64,000 bases of DNA, from positions 185,129,970 through 185,193,969 of the forward strand of contig CM037880.1 in NCBI GenBank assembly GCA_021292165.1, read 5' to 3'. This DNA is from Shinisaurus crocodilurus. Taxonomy: Eukaryota; Chordata; Lepidosauria; Squamata; Shinisauridae. Made by a program: the position numbers and the translations under genes. This document shows, in pieces, positions 40,189-51,574 of the stretch (within the stretch, counting starts at the first letter, position 1; each line of letters starts with the position of its first letter). The notes under the pieces are model-generated. The model saw nothing but the letters and a program-made list of their open reading frames with translations, did no database searches and was not told the DNA's origin.

Positions 40189-40324
40189 CAGGAGTGGGCA
40201 AGTTGTGGCCATCACAGATGTTTTGACCTACAACTCCTATCATCCTTCATCATTGACTATCCAGGCTGGGGATGATAGGAGTTGTAAGCCAAAACATCTG
40301 AGAGCCACAAGTTGCCCACCCCTG
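40189..40324. mobile_element. Foldback hAT MITE, second family
   Basis: Left CAGGAGTGGGCAAGTTGTGG and inverted right end, 'CTACAACTCCTATCATCC' in the arms. Related to 41850-41978. The duplication is unclear (CTTCAATG against CTTTCAAG). Confidence 0.88.
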
Positions 40325-40842
40325 CTTTCAAGTAATGTGTGCTTTTGGGTCTAATGAACTCCCCAATTCAGCATCCAAGCATCCTAACGGGAGCATCCAA
40401 GAAAGATGGCTTTTCAGTCTGGTGTATGAGTGGAGTCGTCTACCCACTTGAGTTTACTGCAGGTTTGTGGAGTTCTATCCATCCCCTTTTCTAGTGACCG
40501 ATTGATTGCCTGTCAGGGGCACTTGCTCTTCTTGACCCCAGGCCGTTGTCTTTTGTACACCAGACTGTCAGTACTGACCAGCAAATCCAAGCCATTTCTC
40601 TTTTTTCCGCCGCAGCTTTCTTGCTTCAGCAATTGTTATCTGCCTCCAGTAACTACATTTTCCAGAATAGCCTCTCTCAAGAATTTCCCACTACCTTGCA
40701 CCACCATCACTGTCTAACTTGCTCTGACAAAACCAGCCCCTGAGAAATACTTAATCTCAAGCTCTTAATGTTTCCTTACACGTTTCCTTTCACATTTCTC
40801 CCACCCAACCCCCACTGCTCCCCATGTTACAGTAACACTCCA
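40325..40842. other. Unclassified non-coding sequence
   Basis: No repeat ends or exon recognised; short frames without domains. Confidence 0.35.
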
Positions 40843-41265
40843 CCTTTATTTTATTTATTTATTTATTGTACTTTTAAACTGCACAATAACCCAAGTTCCC
40901 TGGGCGGTGTACAATACATTAAAAAAACAAAATATAAACATTAAAACAAAGAATAAAAGCAGCAGCAGAGAATGAAACCAAGATAAAACCAGCAGCAAAG
41001 AATAAAACCATTCTAGCACATGAAAGCAAATTAAAACCAGCAACTGAATGAAGCACTAAAAAATAGTTCTCAAAATGTCTGGGAGAATAAAAAATAAAAA
41101 GGTGAGCCTCTCTGGGCAGGGCATTCTACAACTGGGGGGCCGCCACTGGGAAGGCTCTTTCTCTTGCAGCCACCCGCCTCGCCTCATTTGGTGAGGGACC
41201 CGGAGGAGGACCTCTGAAGGTGACCTTAATGTCCCCCAGGTAGGTACCTCCTCCTGGTCTCTTGC
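40843..41265 (-). mobile_element. L2-like LINE 3' part, minus strand
   Basis: The low end is a TTTATTTATTTATTG tail and 'CCCTGGGCGGTGTACAATAC'. The minus strand then encodes RRGWLQEKEPSQWRPPSCRM and PCPERLT, equivalent to the 'RTFSVAAPxLWNSLP' end of L2-type ORF2. 5'-truncated. Confidence 0.75.
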
Positions 41266-41849
41266 CCCCAAGCTCTACAAATTTTATTGTGGTCTGCTGA
41301 TGGCAACTAATGGCCATCAATGAAAAAGAAACATAGCTAATATATGGCTAAAAGTCCAGTGCATTGGCATACTTGCCCTGCAACATTAACCTAAGAGCCC
41401 CACATTGCTGATAGCAACATGGTGTGACAACATTGCATTTACACAGCAGCTGGCAGATCCCATCCTAAGCACCTAACTGCTGTTATGGCAAGTCTTAGGA
41501 TGGGGATGTAACTGTTTGAACTGACTGAGAGCTTTGCTGTAAACTAAGAGGAGTGTTTGTGAGCTGCATACATAAAGTGATCAATTTTACTCCTTGTTTA
41601 TAATCAACTAAAGTGATGTAATATAATGTAATCAACTAAAGTGATATAATTATTTGTATTTCTCATTGTGAACAATAGGCCTCTTTCTCTTTCTTTCTCT
41701 TTCTTTCATTCATCGTCGTGCTCCTTTACATTTTTCACCAACTCCAAACATAGTTATAGCTCATGGGAGCAGCAACCACCTTCCAAACTGAGGGAAAATT
41801 AGAACATTGGCTTAAGTTCCGACCCAAGAGGAGAAATAAAATTCCCAAA
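41266..41849. other. Unclassified non-coding sequence
   Basis: A CTTT-rich run lies at about 41683-41707. Nothing else recognised. Confidence 0.4.
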
Positions 41850-41978
41850 CAGGGGTGGGCAACTTGTGGCTCCCCAGATGTTTTGACTTACAACTCCCAT
41901 CATCCTTCACCACTGGTTATGCTAGCTAGGGCTGATGTAGGCCAAAACATCCAGAGAGCCACAAATTGCCCAACTCTG
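41850..41978. mobile_element. Foldback hAT MITE, second family
   Basis: Left CAGGGGTGGGCAACTTGTGG; decayed inverted right end 'ATTGCCCAACTCTG'. The central part is shorter than in 40189-40324. Confidence 0.85.
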
Positions 41979-43393
41979 TTAGGGATGTAATGCAGGGTCC
42001 AGGGCAGTGTAGCACCCTACAGCTATTCCAGTCATGCCAGGGAGGCTCTTTCCATAGTTTCCCTTTGGTCCTCCTGTATTCTCTTTCCCTTGGCCTCAAA
42101 AACGGAGGAGAGTGGGTTAACAAACACCCAGTTCTTCTTCTTGATCAGCCTCATCTCCCAGCAGTGGAACAAAGACCAGAGCTGTCTCCTCCTTGCCTCC
42201 CACCCCACAACCCGTATCTACTAGATATAGTATAGCAGTCTTGTGAGAATTCCCTGGCTTCTCACAAGATCTCCTAAAATACCTGGAAATTCCTGTGACT
42301 ATGGGACTGAGTGCAACTTGCCCTCTCACTCACTTGTGGTTCTGGAGAAATGCATGTCTCTTTAAAGAGGTCATACATGTATTCCCATTCCACTGTGGTT
42401 GTAGGGCTTCTCTTGCTGCCTTCCACGTGGACAGGAAGGGGAGGCAGCATCCAGATCAGCCCTAAACCAGAGGTAAGGGAGCAATCCCAGACAGGCAGCA
42501 TGGTATAAATTCAAATAAGGTAAACATTGTGTCAATGTGTAACCCCAAAAGAGGGGGATACTACCCAAACCTGATAGAAAGATGACTATAGGAGGTAAGC
42601 AGAAAAGGCCCTTTTCCAGAATGATAAAAATCCCAAAATCTAAATGTGTTTTGGGTTATATAACCCTACTTTGTGATCCCAAATCAGAAAGCTATATTGA
42701 TCCCAAATATATGTGTAGAAAAAGATTCCTGTAGGCCTGATTGCCTTAGGCCTAGTTCATACACGTACCCTCCTTGTGTGGTAGACACACCCTCCACCAC
42801 ATCTGCCACTTGTAAGGATGCTGAGTCAGCCTCCTCCTCATTGACTACTCAGTGACGGCAGCTTCTTTCTGCCTTTTTCTTCCCAGTGCACTGCCTTACC
42901 AGCCACCACTGAGAGAGCTCAGATCACATGTGACAATATAAATTCTTGGATGAGTGGTGTACCTGCTCCTTTTCCATGCAGTAAGGATCTCTGCCTGATA
43001 AATGAATCAGCCATAGATACAAGGGGTCGCTATTTGTCAACTTCAGTCAAACGTAAGGGTGCTTGAACATCCATTGTTTGCCCCAAAAGGCCTTGAGCTT
43101 TTGCAAGCGTTCAATGTGAACACCCACAGAAGATTTAAAGGCACTTGCTAAATGCCTTCTGCGATCTGCGCCCACCTCTGCCTGCCTCCAAACCCAAGAG
43201 TTTCTTTGGGCAGGGTAAGGCAGCAGTGGTGGAGGTGACAGAGCCTCTGACAGATTATTCACTTCCCACCTGGGACTGGGATTAACAGTCCCAAAATCCC
43301 CAGTGGTCAGTGCATCGTTTCCATCAGGGAGAAGGCTTTCTCTACAATGCCAGTTTCCCACCAGGAATTCTGGCGCAGGAAATCACTTGCAGG
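41979..43393. other. Unclassified non-coding sequence
   Basis: About 1.4 kb with short, domain-free frames. No SINE boxes, LINE frames or clear inverted ends. Confidence 0.35.
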
Positions 43394-43736
43394 TAGGGTG
43401 GCCACTTATGCATCGGCAAAAAAGAGAAAATTCATCAACAAAAAAGTGGACAAAAGAGGGCATTGATTTGCATAAATTTTACATATGCTAATTTACATGT
43501 ATAAATGCAAATTTAGAGGTAAATAATTATTATATTTTGATAGAAATACAGTTCCATAGTGGGGAAGACTATGCTTGGAAGACTTATGTGCCTGTCTGCT
43601 TGGGGTGTTGTCCAGGTGCTACCTATTGATGGACAACTTCATGCTTTCCCTTCTGATAGTTCTTTATCAGACTTGGACAGGACAGCCCTTCAAACAGAAA
43701 AGTGTCCTCTGTAAAAGTGGACATATGGCCACCCTA
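43394..43736 (+). mobile_element. hAT-like element, best copy of the GGTGGCCAC family
   Basis: Left TAGGGTGGCCACTTATGCAT and right, inwards, GTAGGGTGGCCATATGTCCA form inverted ends. It contains an octamer ATTTGCAT (43466-43473) and ATGCTAAT (43485-43492). It aligns with 12818-13165 and, inverted, 2643-3075. Non-coding; the duplication was not identified. Confidence 0.8.
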
Positions 43737-45825
43737 CGTTTCAGGATTGAGGCAAGCTTAGCCCTGCTTTCCCTGATCAAAGCAGCCTGTAAGGGCCGTG
43801 CCCACCTTGATCCTGTCCAAATGTCTATGACATGCCCTAGTCAACCTTTCTATCTGAATGTTTTCCAACATACACCTACATTTGGTACCAATATTAACCT
43901 GAAGAAGGATTGCATGGCCTGAAACTAGTTGGTCTTTCGGGCTCTTGCTCATTCTGCAATACATCATGTATGCATCATTTATATTTGCTTTGCATTGTGT
44001 GTGTGTGTGTGTGTGAAAATACTGCCCAACATTTTCTAGTAATGCTTGTTTTAGGGATTAAGTTCTAATGGGAGACACAGAACAATGATTTGGATTGCAC
44101 TGTATATACTTCTTCTTTTTTTTTAATGAAGTGCTGGGATGGAATGTTCTGATCAAGCTCACAAGGGATATGGATTATTATTTAGTTACAATTAACAGTT
44201 AGTGTTGGGAAACTATTTTTAATGAATATTTTACACTCGCAGCATTTAAAAATTTACCATGCTATCTGAGGCATTTCCAACTTTAAATATAAGAAAATGA
44301 ACAAATGCCACTGTAAAGTTAACATTCTGCATTGCAGCCTATGTAAAAATATAGCATATGTAATCCTGCAGTGTTTCTACCCTGATTCAGTTCGAATTAA
44401 GGTGAGAAGAAAGAGGGTGCATTTCTTTAAAATATAGACAGCAAACAGCAGTAAGCAAGAAATCTATCTGCTGAGTCAGGGATAATATTAGATATCATGT
44501 GATAGTAACAGCTTTTGCCTAGCTAAGCAAGGAGAAAGCTCTTTTATAAATCTGAGAAAGAACTACAGCAGAGCAAACATCAACAGTGGAACTGCAGCTT
44601 GGGAAAGAAAAGGATCATGAATATTAATTCAGGAAATCAAATTCAGGAAGATGCACAGTGCAAACTATTTACAAAAGAGGCAATAAGCCACCGAGGTGCC
44701 ATCGAGACATTCACAGAGCAAACACCAGAATGGCACAATTCAAAGATGCAAAAGAAAACAAAGTAAAGAGGGCCTGTTAGAAAATATGATCCTCTTGTAG
44801 TGCTTCCTGCAATTCCTCAGCTTCCTGCAATGTGCTATTTTAGAAAAGCTTAGATCACAGCAGATCTCTGAATGTAGATCAGGTTTTATCAAAGTCCCTT
44901 GCTTTGTCTGTATGTTGAACAGGGAGCCATATTTTAACAAATGCAGAAATAATGAGGGTTTCAGATTTCCAGCGTAAGCACAAAAAGGTACACCCTGCTC
45001 TCATCTTTCAAAGCATTAGAGTTCACAACTTATCATGCACCGAGGCAGCACAGAATTCCTGTATATCACTGCCAAGGTTTGTGAAAAGTAAAATTCCTAA
45101 CCACATCTATCTTCCACCCCCTCCACCACTTCTCTTCAAATGTAGCACATGAAAACTTTTTCCCCCCCTTCAAATCCTCCAAATGTATGACAAGAGAGAG
45201 AATGTCTACACAATGTCTTTCAACAAGCCTATGAGTAACCTTATGCAGCCTGATACAAACTGAACTGAGGTTTTTTTAAACACGATTTTATTTAGCTAAT
45301 TGATCAGTCCATTTTGAATCAAGCTAAAGTTTTTGATCTTCAGAGGTTACATAGGTGTGGCTTTTCAGTTCAAAGCAAATGAATGGTATAAGGGATGCCC
45401 TTTTGTGTTATGGTGCTTTAGTACAGATATACCCAAATGCAAAAATGATTTTGCATGATGACTCATCTCCCCTGCTGCTATAACCTGTAGACACCAGTAA
45501 ACATATATTAATTCATCACATTACATGGGTAATCATGTCTCTATGTTCATGCCAACACATTTCTTGGTCCAGAAATCTCCCACATGATGAGAAAAGAGGA
45601 CATGTACACTAGGGCTACACATTATGGTGGTGACAGAGATAAACTATCAAGAAAAGGTGCTTCAGCATAGTATGTGCAATGTGTAAACCAGTCCAACTCC
45701 AGAATCGTATGTCACTGAGACGTGATGAGACACAGTATCGAGTAATGTGTGTGGTATATTTTAGCACTGTGCCAATTGTTTCAATCTATTTATTTTCGAC
45801 CCTTCATTGGGGGGAGATGTAAAAA
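43737..45825. other. Long low-repeat non-coding stretch
   Basis: Apart from a GT run (43996-44015) there is no recognised repeat for about 2 kb. AT-rich, complex, without domains in any frame. Candidate for conserved non-coding DNA. Confidence 0.3.
43996..44015. repeat. (GT)n microsatellite
   Basis: About ten GT units. Confidence 0.93.
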
Positions 45826-45827
45826 GA

Positions 45828-45965
45828 AATTTTTATTTATTTATTATATTTTTAAATCACCCATCTGGCCAGCCACCCGGCCACCCTGGGCAACATACAA
45901 TCAGAGTAAAATAAAATAAAACACCATTAAAACACAATTAACACACAAATTGCACCCAAAAATGT
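45828..45965 (-). mobile_element. L2-like LINE 3' tail (family A), minus strand
   Basis: Same end as 15488-15640: an AT tail, 'AAATCACCCATCTGGCCAGC', 'CCACCCTGGGCAACATACAA' and 'AAAACACCATTAAAACAC'. Confidence 0.75.
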
Positions 45966-46027
45966 GGGAAGGGGTGAGAATTTCAGAGAAATTTATCAGG
46001 ATGCAGGGCTTCAGTACTTACCTTACC

Positions 46028-46262
46028 TGGCAGAATAGTGAGAGTGTTGGACTGGGACTCGGGAGACCCGGGTTACCCATTCGGCCATGAAGCTCGCTGG
46101 GTGACTCTGGGCCAGCCACTGACTCTCTCAGCCTAACCTACCTCACAGGGTTGTTGTGAGGATGAAATGGAGAGGAGGAAGAGGAGAATTATGTAAGCCA
46201 CTTTGGGTTCCTTGCAGGAAAAAAGGTGGGGTATAAATGTAATAAATACATAAATAAAATAA
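46028..46262 (+). mobile_element. Sauria-type SINE with damaged head
   Basis: Body and 3' end as in the other copies. The A-box part starts at 'GCAGAATAGTGAGAGTG' and the B box is disrupted (GGTTACCCATTCGG), so it has lost promoter function. Confidence 0.9.
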
Positions 46263-46591
46263 GAAGGTGGCTGAGGGGTTTGTGTGCACTTTCTTTTACC
46301 ATTTTTATCCTGTTCCAGCTGCTTGAGCTTTCTGAAAAGCCCCCTAGAGGAATTAACCAGGACTTCCTCCCTTGGGGCTTTCCAGTAGGTACATGTGAGG
46401 AACCCGATAGGGGGGGGGGTGAAAATCCAATGGATTTTCTTAACTCGATTTCAGCACAGTCCTCATATATATATCTGTGCGAATCACTCCCTGCCACCTG
46501 GATTTTATGGGTAAGTGGAGATGAAAGGGCATGATCAGCAGCAAAATGCATGCTAACTAGGCAAAGGCTGACTATTTTCCTTATGCTGTAG

Positions 46592-46728
46592 CAGGGATGG
46601 GGAATCTCCAGCCCCTGAGATATTTTTGGACTCCAACTTCATCAGCCCCAGTCAGCAGTGCCAATGGTCACAGATTATGAGAGTTGGAATCCAACAACAT
46701 CTGGAGGTCCAGAACCTCCCCATCTCAG
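46592..46728. mobile_element. hAT-like foldback MITE, third family
   Basis: Left CAGGGATGGGGAATCTCCAG; right, inwards, CTGAGATGGGGAGGTTCTGG. The arms contain 'TGGACTCCAACTTCATCAGC' against 'GAGTTGGAATCCAACAACAT'. Duplication not clear. Confidence 0.75.
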
Positions 46729-47479
46729 TGCTAAATAGAAGCAGGGGTGGTGCAAATAAAATGGAATGAATAAAAGGCTAGTTAATGCAGAGAAAAAGTT
46801 AAATGTGACTAAAGAAAGATAAATACCCCCAAGGAAAAACATGCACCCATTTTTATTATAATATTGCAACAATAGCAGTGCAATCCAAAGCATCTTCACA
46901 CTCAGAGATAAGTCCCACTTAATTAAATGGGATTTCCTCTTAGGTGAGAGTGCTCAGAAGTGCAGTCCTGATAATCAATGCTTATTAAAACCCAATGCAA
47001 ATCAGGAAAGGTTTTTAAAACTTGAAATTATTAGGGCCAGGACACAGGCAGGTGCAATCTCCCATACCCATGTGCTATATTATAGACAATATGTGATTGT
47101 TGCTCAGGGGCATCTTATCTCTATATTATGCAATATAAAAAAGCAACCACAATGAATTACCTTAAAATATGCTGGGGTTTATTGCATACATTGAAGAGCA
47201 AGACTGAAATCCTTTTGTTTCCCAAAATCGGGAATGGTCATAGGACTTGGTTCGACAGCACATTCATCCTGTTGAAAGAAAAGTAACTCCCTGGTGTTAA
47301 GGTGTGCAAACCTAAAGAAGGATATTCTGCTTTGTTATAGAGATGGGATGCTCTTTATATTCAAAGGGTGGGTACCCATTACTGAATGCACCCAAAGCCT
47401 TAAAACAAACCCAAAAATACGAGCAAGTGGACAAGGTTAGGATTATATTTGCTTTCCTTGGGTTGACTGTTCCACAACA
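46729..47479. other. Unclassified; one decayed MITE-like stretch
   Basis: About 46880-46978 ('AAGTCCCACTTAATTAAATG...GCAGTCCTGATA', shortened) resembles the GCAATCCTA-ended MITE family. The rest is unrecognised. Confidence 0.35.
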
Positions 47480-47655
47480 AAGGCAGGGCACGGCCAGAAG
47501 GTCCCACATTCAGTTCCCAGCATTTCTAGGAAGGGCTGGGGGGGGGGGAATCTTGCCTGAAACCCTGGAGAACTACTACAAGTCAGTGTTGATGATACTG
47601 GGCAAGATGGACCAATGGATCGACTCAGTATGAGGCAGCTTCCTATGTTTCTAGA
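47480..47655 (+). mobile_element. Decayed tRNA-derived SINE of a second type
   Basis: 'AGAAGGTCCCACATTCAGTTC' (a B-box-like run, 20 bases considered), 'TGAAACCCTGGAGAACTACT', 'GATACTGGGCAAGATGGACC' and 'GAGGCAGCTTCCTATG' occur in the order of a common squamate SINE, remembered rather than compared. The head is not recognisable and a G-run lies at 47539-47548. Confidence 0.5.
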
Positions 47656-49150
47656 AGTGTAGACACTCATTTTTACCACTCGCCCCAAATCTAAGAACAG
47701 CACATCTGCTGGCTTGCATATGTACCTTTCTAGTTACACAGTTGCAAATTTAAGTTTTATTAGTGCAACTGTTCCTTCTAATTGAGCATGACAGTTACAC
47801 ACAGTCAATCAAGAGCTGCCCTCCATACCACTTGAGTTTTAACTTGGGAGCTACCTCCCACCGTGCTGGCACTGTAATTATTCAGTTTATGCTCCACACT
47901 GCTCCAGCAACAAAGGCAACAGCTGTGGCTCAAGGCAGTCAAGTCTGGCAACTGCAGTACCCATATGACAACCTCTGGCATGGCTTTCTTCAACAGCGGC
48001 AGCAGCAGCATCTGGATCTCTTGACTGAACTATACTTTCTCCCTTGGCTGGAAGCCCTACAAACAGCTGTGGAGCTGTCTCTATTGCTATCCAGAGATTT
48101 GGATTTGGTGGGAGTGACAGGGTTTGCCTGTCCTCTTCTTCTCCTACTGGAGGCCTAATCAGCAGTCACCAACCTCAGTCATATTACATTTTGTCAACAT
48201 AATGTTTCCAGCTGATTGCCTATGTTTCCAGAATAATCTGTTCTTTTACTGGGGCCACTGATGAATCCAGTCTTCTTTGATTACTAGGAAGACTTGAATC
48301 GCCTCTGTTAGATAATTAAATTCCTACTTACCATGTAGTCTGTGCCTTTAAAAAATAAAAGTCCTGTATTTTTTAAAGGTTCAGGTACCATCTGTATCAA
48401 ATTTAAAAGCTAGGAACAGCTTGACATGTGATCGCCTTGACAGAACTGCAACTTGGAGTACTCAGACCTCTTATAGTTCAAAACAGGGAGAGATGTACTC
48501 AGATATAGATTATTACTTTAACTTTAAAAGCATTGCTCAATAAAGGCACATCCATGATCAGGTAGTTATAGATGGGAAAGGGCACATCAAGTACACCAAG
48601 CAGTACATCAGACAGTGTACAGTTATAAAAGCCCTTCTGCTAAACTCTTTTCCATTTGGTACAGTTGCTAGCAGCAACATGTACCAGTTTTGAAAAGGTA
48701 TAATGCAGTGTGGATTAACCATGTGCTGATACCACTTCCAATCTAGTAGATCCTTCCTCATAGTGCAGTCCCTAGAGGGAGAATGCAAGTCAGAAGTGTT
48801 GCTTTGTTGTACAAGTTGCATGAGATGGGGGTACATCAATGTTCACCAGTTTTAACACTGAGTTCTAGCAAGTGCAGGGAGACATAGTTTGAAGCTGCAA
48901 TTGTATGTGCACTAACGTGGAAGTATATATGAGTGAATGGCCATTTGGATTATGATGCCAAACATTAAAAACAAATTAAGGACATTTATTGAAATATTCA
49001 CGGATATCTGGGGAAGAAAAAGGTAGATGGGCAATGGATAACCGTTCAGTTAAGGGCAAAGGACTGAAGATGAGAATGGGAGGGGATTGAGCTACTGGAG
49101 TTCTTGTTATGGCCACTTTCTTCTTATCTGGATTTTAAAAGGGTTTACAC
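47656..49150. other. Low-repeat non-coding stretch
   Basis: About 1.5 kb without recognised repeats. A frame of 131 codons (47763-48158) is Leu/Gln-rich and domain-free. Confidence 0.3.
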
Positions 49151-49163
49151 AGATAAGTCAATG

Positions 49164-49987
49164 GGCCTGTTTGCACATCACAACAAGCCACCATGGGCTA
49201 ATTCACCCATGGGATTCTTTGCTGCGCACCAGCTACCATTTTGCATATGAAAGCCAAGGGAAGGGTGCTGCGGTTTGCCATGTTGTGTGAACCTGGCAAG
49301 GGTGGGTTGTTGGCATGGTTATCTAACCACCCACAATCCCAAAACAGCCCATGGGCTGTGGGTGGTTTGTTAACCACACTAACAACCCACCCTTGCTGGA
49401 TTTGCATGACACGGCAAGCCATGGTGAACCCCTGCCCCAGCTTGCTTATGCAAAATGACAGTTTGCGCATGGCACGGAGCCCTCGCTGGTGAATTAACCC
49501 ATGGTGACTTACCGGGCGTGTTCGCACGACATGGGAACCGTGGGGGAGCAGAAGTCCCCCACGGTTCCCGTGTCATGCGAACGCCGACCGGTGGTGCCCC
49601 CGTGGGACAGCCGTGCATGGGACGCATGCAAAGTGACCATGGGCGGTACAGGGGTAAGCCCCTACTGCGTGTGGCCACCCTGCTGTGCGAACAGTGGGCG
49701 GCCGTCCTGTGGGGGCTGCACAGAGGCGGCAGCCCAGAGTGGCCGGAGCTGTGGCCACTCCAGCCTGTAGGGGCAAACAGCCCCTCTGGGCATCCCGAGC
49801 CCCCAGCCCCTAGCGCCGGGAGGCCCGCACTGCGGTGCGGGGACTGCTGGATCCACCGGGGTCCGCCCACGTGCACGGGGCGCAGGTCGTCTACGGTGCC
49901 CCACCAGACCCCGCGGATGGCCCTGTGGTGCCTCCCCCGCTCGCAGCCTGGGTCATGCGAACCGGCCCCATGTGTCATGCCAACCAG
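49164..49987. mobile_element. Double foldback element with CCTGTTTGCACATCACA-type ends
   Basis: Left end GGCCTGTTTGCACATCACAA and right end, inwards, CCTGGTTGGCATGACACATG are similar. GTCAATG flanks both sides (49157-49163 and 49988-49994). The left half (about 49180-49512) is a large palindrome with arms of about 150 bp, tightest at 49299-49336 against 49357-49394. The right half is GC-rich and contains a second palindrome (49518-49583). Frames up to 199 codons are shadows of GC-rich sequence. Confidence 0.75.
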
Positions 49988-50054
49988 GTCAATGTCTACT
50001 AGGCAGATAAGTCAATGACTACTAGTCATTATGACTATATGGAACGTCCATAAT

Positions 50055-50200
50055 CATAGGCAGTATGCCACTGAATGCCAGCTGCTGCAGAGCAACAGTG
50101 GAAGTAGACCATGTGCTGCTCATGGACTTCCCAAAGGCATCTGGTTAGCTGCTGTGGAAAACAGGATGAGAGACTAGATGGACTGGATTATCCCTTCTGT
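50055..50200 (+). repeat. Interspersed repeat fragment
   Basis: 'TATGCCACTGAATGCCAGCT', 'GGCATCTGGTTAGCTGCTGT' and 'GACTAGATGGACTGGA' resemble a short repeat common in squamates and other amniotes. Recognised from memory; the family name is not certain. Confidence 0.5.
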
Positions 50201-50224
50201 TACTTGCCCCCACATGTCCACTTC

Positions 50225-50350
50225 TACTGGGAATCTATGCTGTCACTTACCAGCATCAGGATCCACTTGTTTGGTAGAAGGAACTGGGGCTTGGTTTCAG
50301 TCCTCTTCTCCTTTTATCCCCAAACATGACGTAGTGGAACTAGGGCTAAA
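50225..50350 (+). repeat. Dispersed repeat, partner of 54180-54330
   Basis: 'TGTCACTTACCAGCATCAGG', 'ATCCACTTGTTTGGTAGAAG' and 'GAACTGGGGCTTGG' match the reverse complement of 54180-54290. The family is not identified. Confidence 0.55.
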
Positions 50351-50359
50351 AGGAATACA

Positions 50360-51354
50360 GAGCCAGCACTTGTTTAATAGCAGGGTCATTGTCGTCCTCA
50401 GCCACTACCACCCTCAGACTTCCCTGTTCCCTTGCAGCCTAGGTGCAATCCTTACAGTGGCTGGCGGTGGGTGGAGGGATAAATTTTTTTACCAGCAACA
50501 ATATATTGTTCCCTGTTGTAAAGCAACCTATTTTGGGATGGTTTGGTCTTGAATGGTCAGTTCAGACCCACTAGCTTTACCAAAGACTTGCTCCTGGTGG
50601 AGATTAAGACTGCTGGAACTGGTTTGTTGACGGTCCATGGGGACTCTCATGACAAGTACCTGCACTTCAATTTTTACCACTACACCGCTGATCCCCAATA
50701 GCTGATTACTGGGGGTGTAGCTTTTTAAAAGGGAGTTCATATCTGCAACCTGTTACTTGATGTATGATTCATTGGACTGGTGTGACTGTTCAAAGAAAAT
50801 AGATGTGGTATGCAAAAATTATGATACACATCATCATTATTCTAAATCCACAAGGTTCATAAAAGATTTAAAATATCCTTTCCACTTCTCTAAAAAACCC
50901 CAATGCATTTTGGGTCCTGTGGCCCCTTTTAAAGGGAGAGTAAAAGAATTTAGCTCTATTCTGTGTTTATTCAAACTCCAAACTTCCCATAGATGTATCT
51001 ATCTCTTTTCAGTGCCAAAGCCAGCTTTGGATAATCAGAAAGGGCAAGACTGTAGTTAGAGATTAATGCACACATACATTCAGAACACATACCCTTACTA
51101 AAAAAATAATGATGATGATTTGACAATTAGCTCCCCCAAATCTGATAAAGTTGATCAACCCCACCCCCACCCCGAGGTAAACTCATATTGTATTGTTTGA
51201 AACCTCCATGCTGCTAGCTGTTCTAGCTGCATTGGACTGAAATGAACCCTTACCCATTGGCTCAGCTATTGCAGTGTTCTGGAATGTTTTAAGAATTTTG
51301 TAATTGCTTGACTTTAAAAAACAAACAACCCCCAAAAGCTGCCCATGTGCAAGG
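50360..51354. other. Unclassified non-coding sequence
   Basis: No repeat ends, LINE frame or exon recognised. Confidence 0.35.
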
Positions 51355-51362
51355 CCTACAAA

Positions 51363-51566
51363 CAGTGGAGGCTGGTGACTCCAGTGTCAGTGGGGTGGTG
51401 TATCTACACCGGGCTTAATCTGAATTTTGAAGGAGCTACCCATGGTGCTTGACCCCAGCCCCAGAATAGGATCAGCACCATGGACAGCTACTTAAAAGTT
51501 CAGACTCCAGTCAAGAGTGGATCCACCACCCCACTGACACTGGAGCCACGCCACCAGCCTCCACTG
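51363..51566. mobile_element. hAT MITE, CAGTGGAGGCTGGTG family
   Basis: 204 bp. Left CAGTGGAGGCTGGTGACTCC and right, inwards, CAGTGGAGGCTGGTGGCGTG, both followed by 'CAGTGTCAGTGGGG'. The flanks CCTACAAA (51355-51362) and CCTAGAAA (51567-51574) match at seven of eight. Same family as 60566-60752. Confidence 0.92.
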
Positions 51567-51574
51567 CCTAGAAA

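Noticed and set aside
49379..50018. Frames of 187 and 199 codons on opposite strands
   Set aside because: They overlap each other in a GC-rich palindromic element, with low-complexity Pro/Gly/Arg content and no domain.
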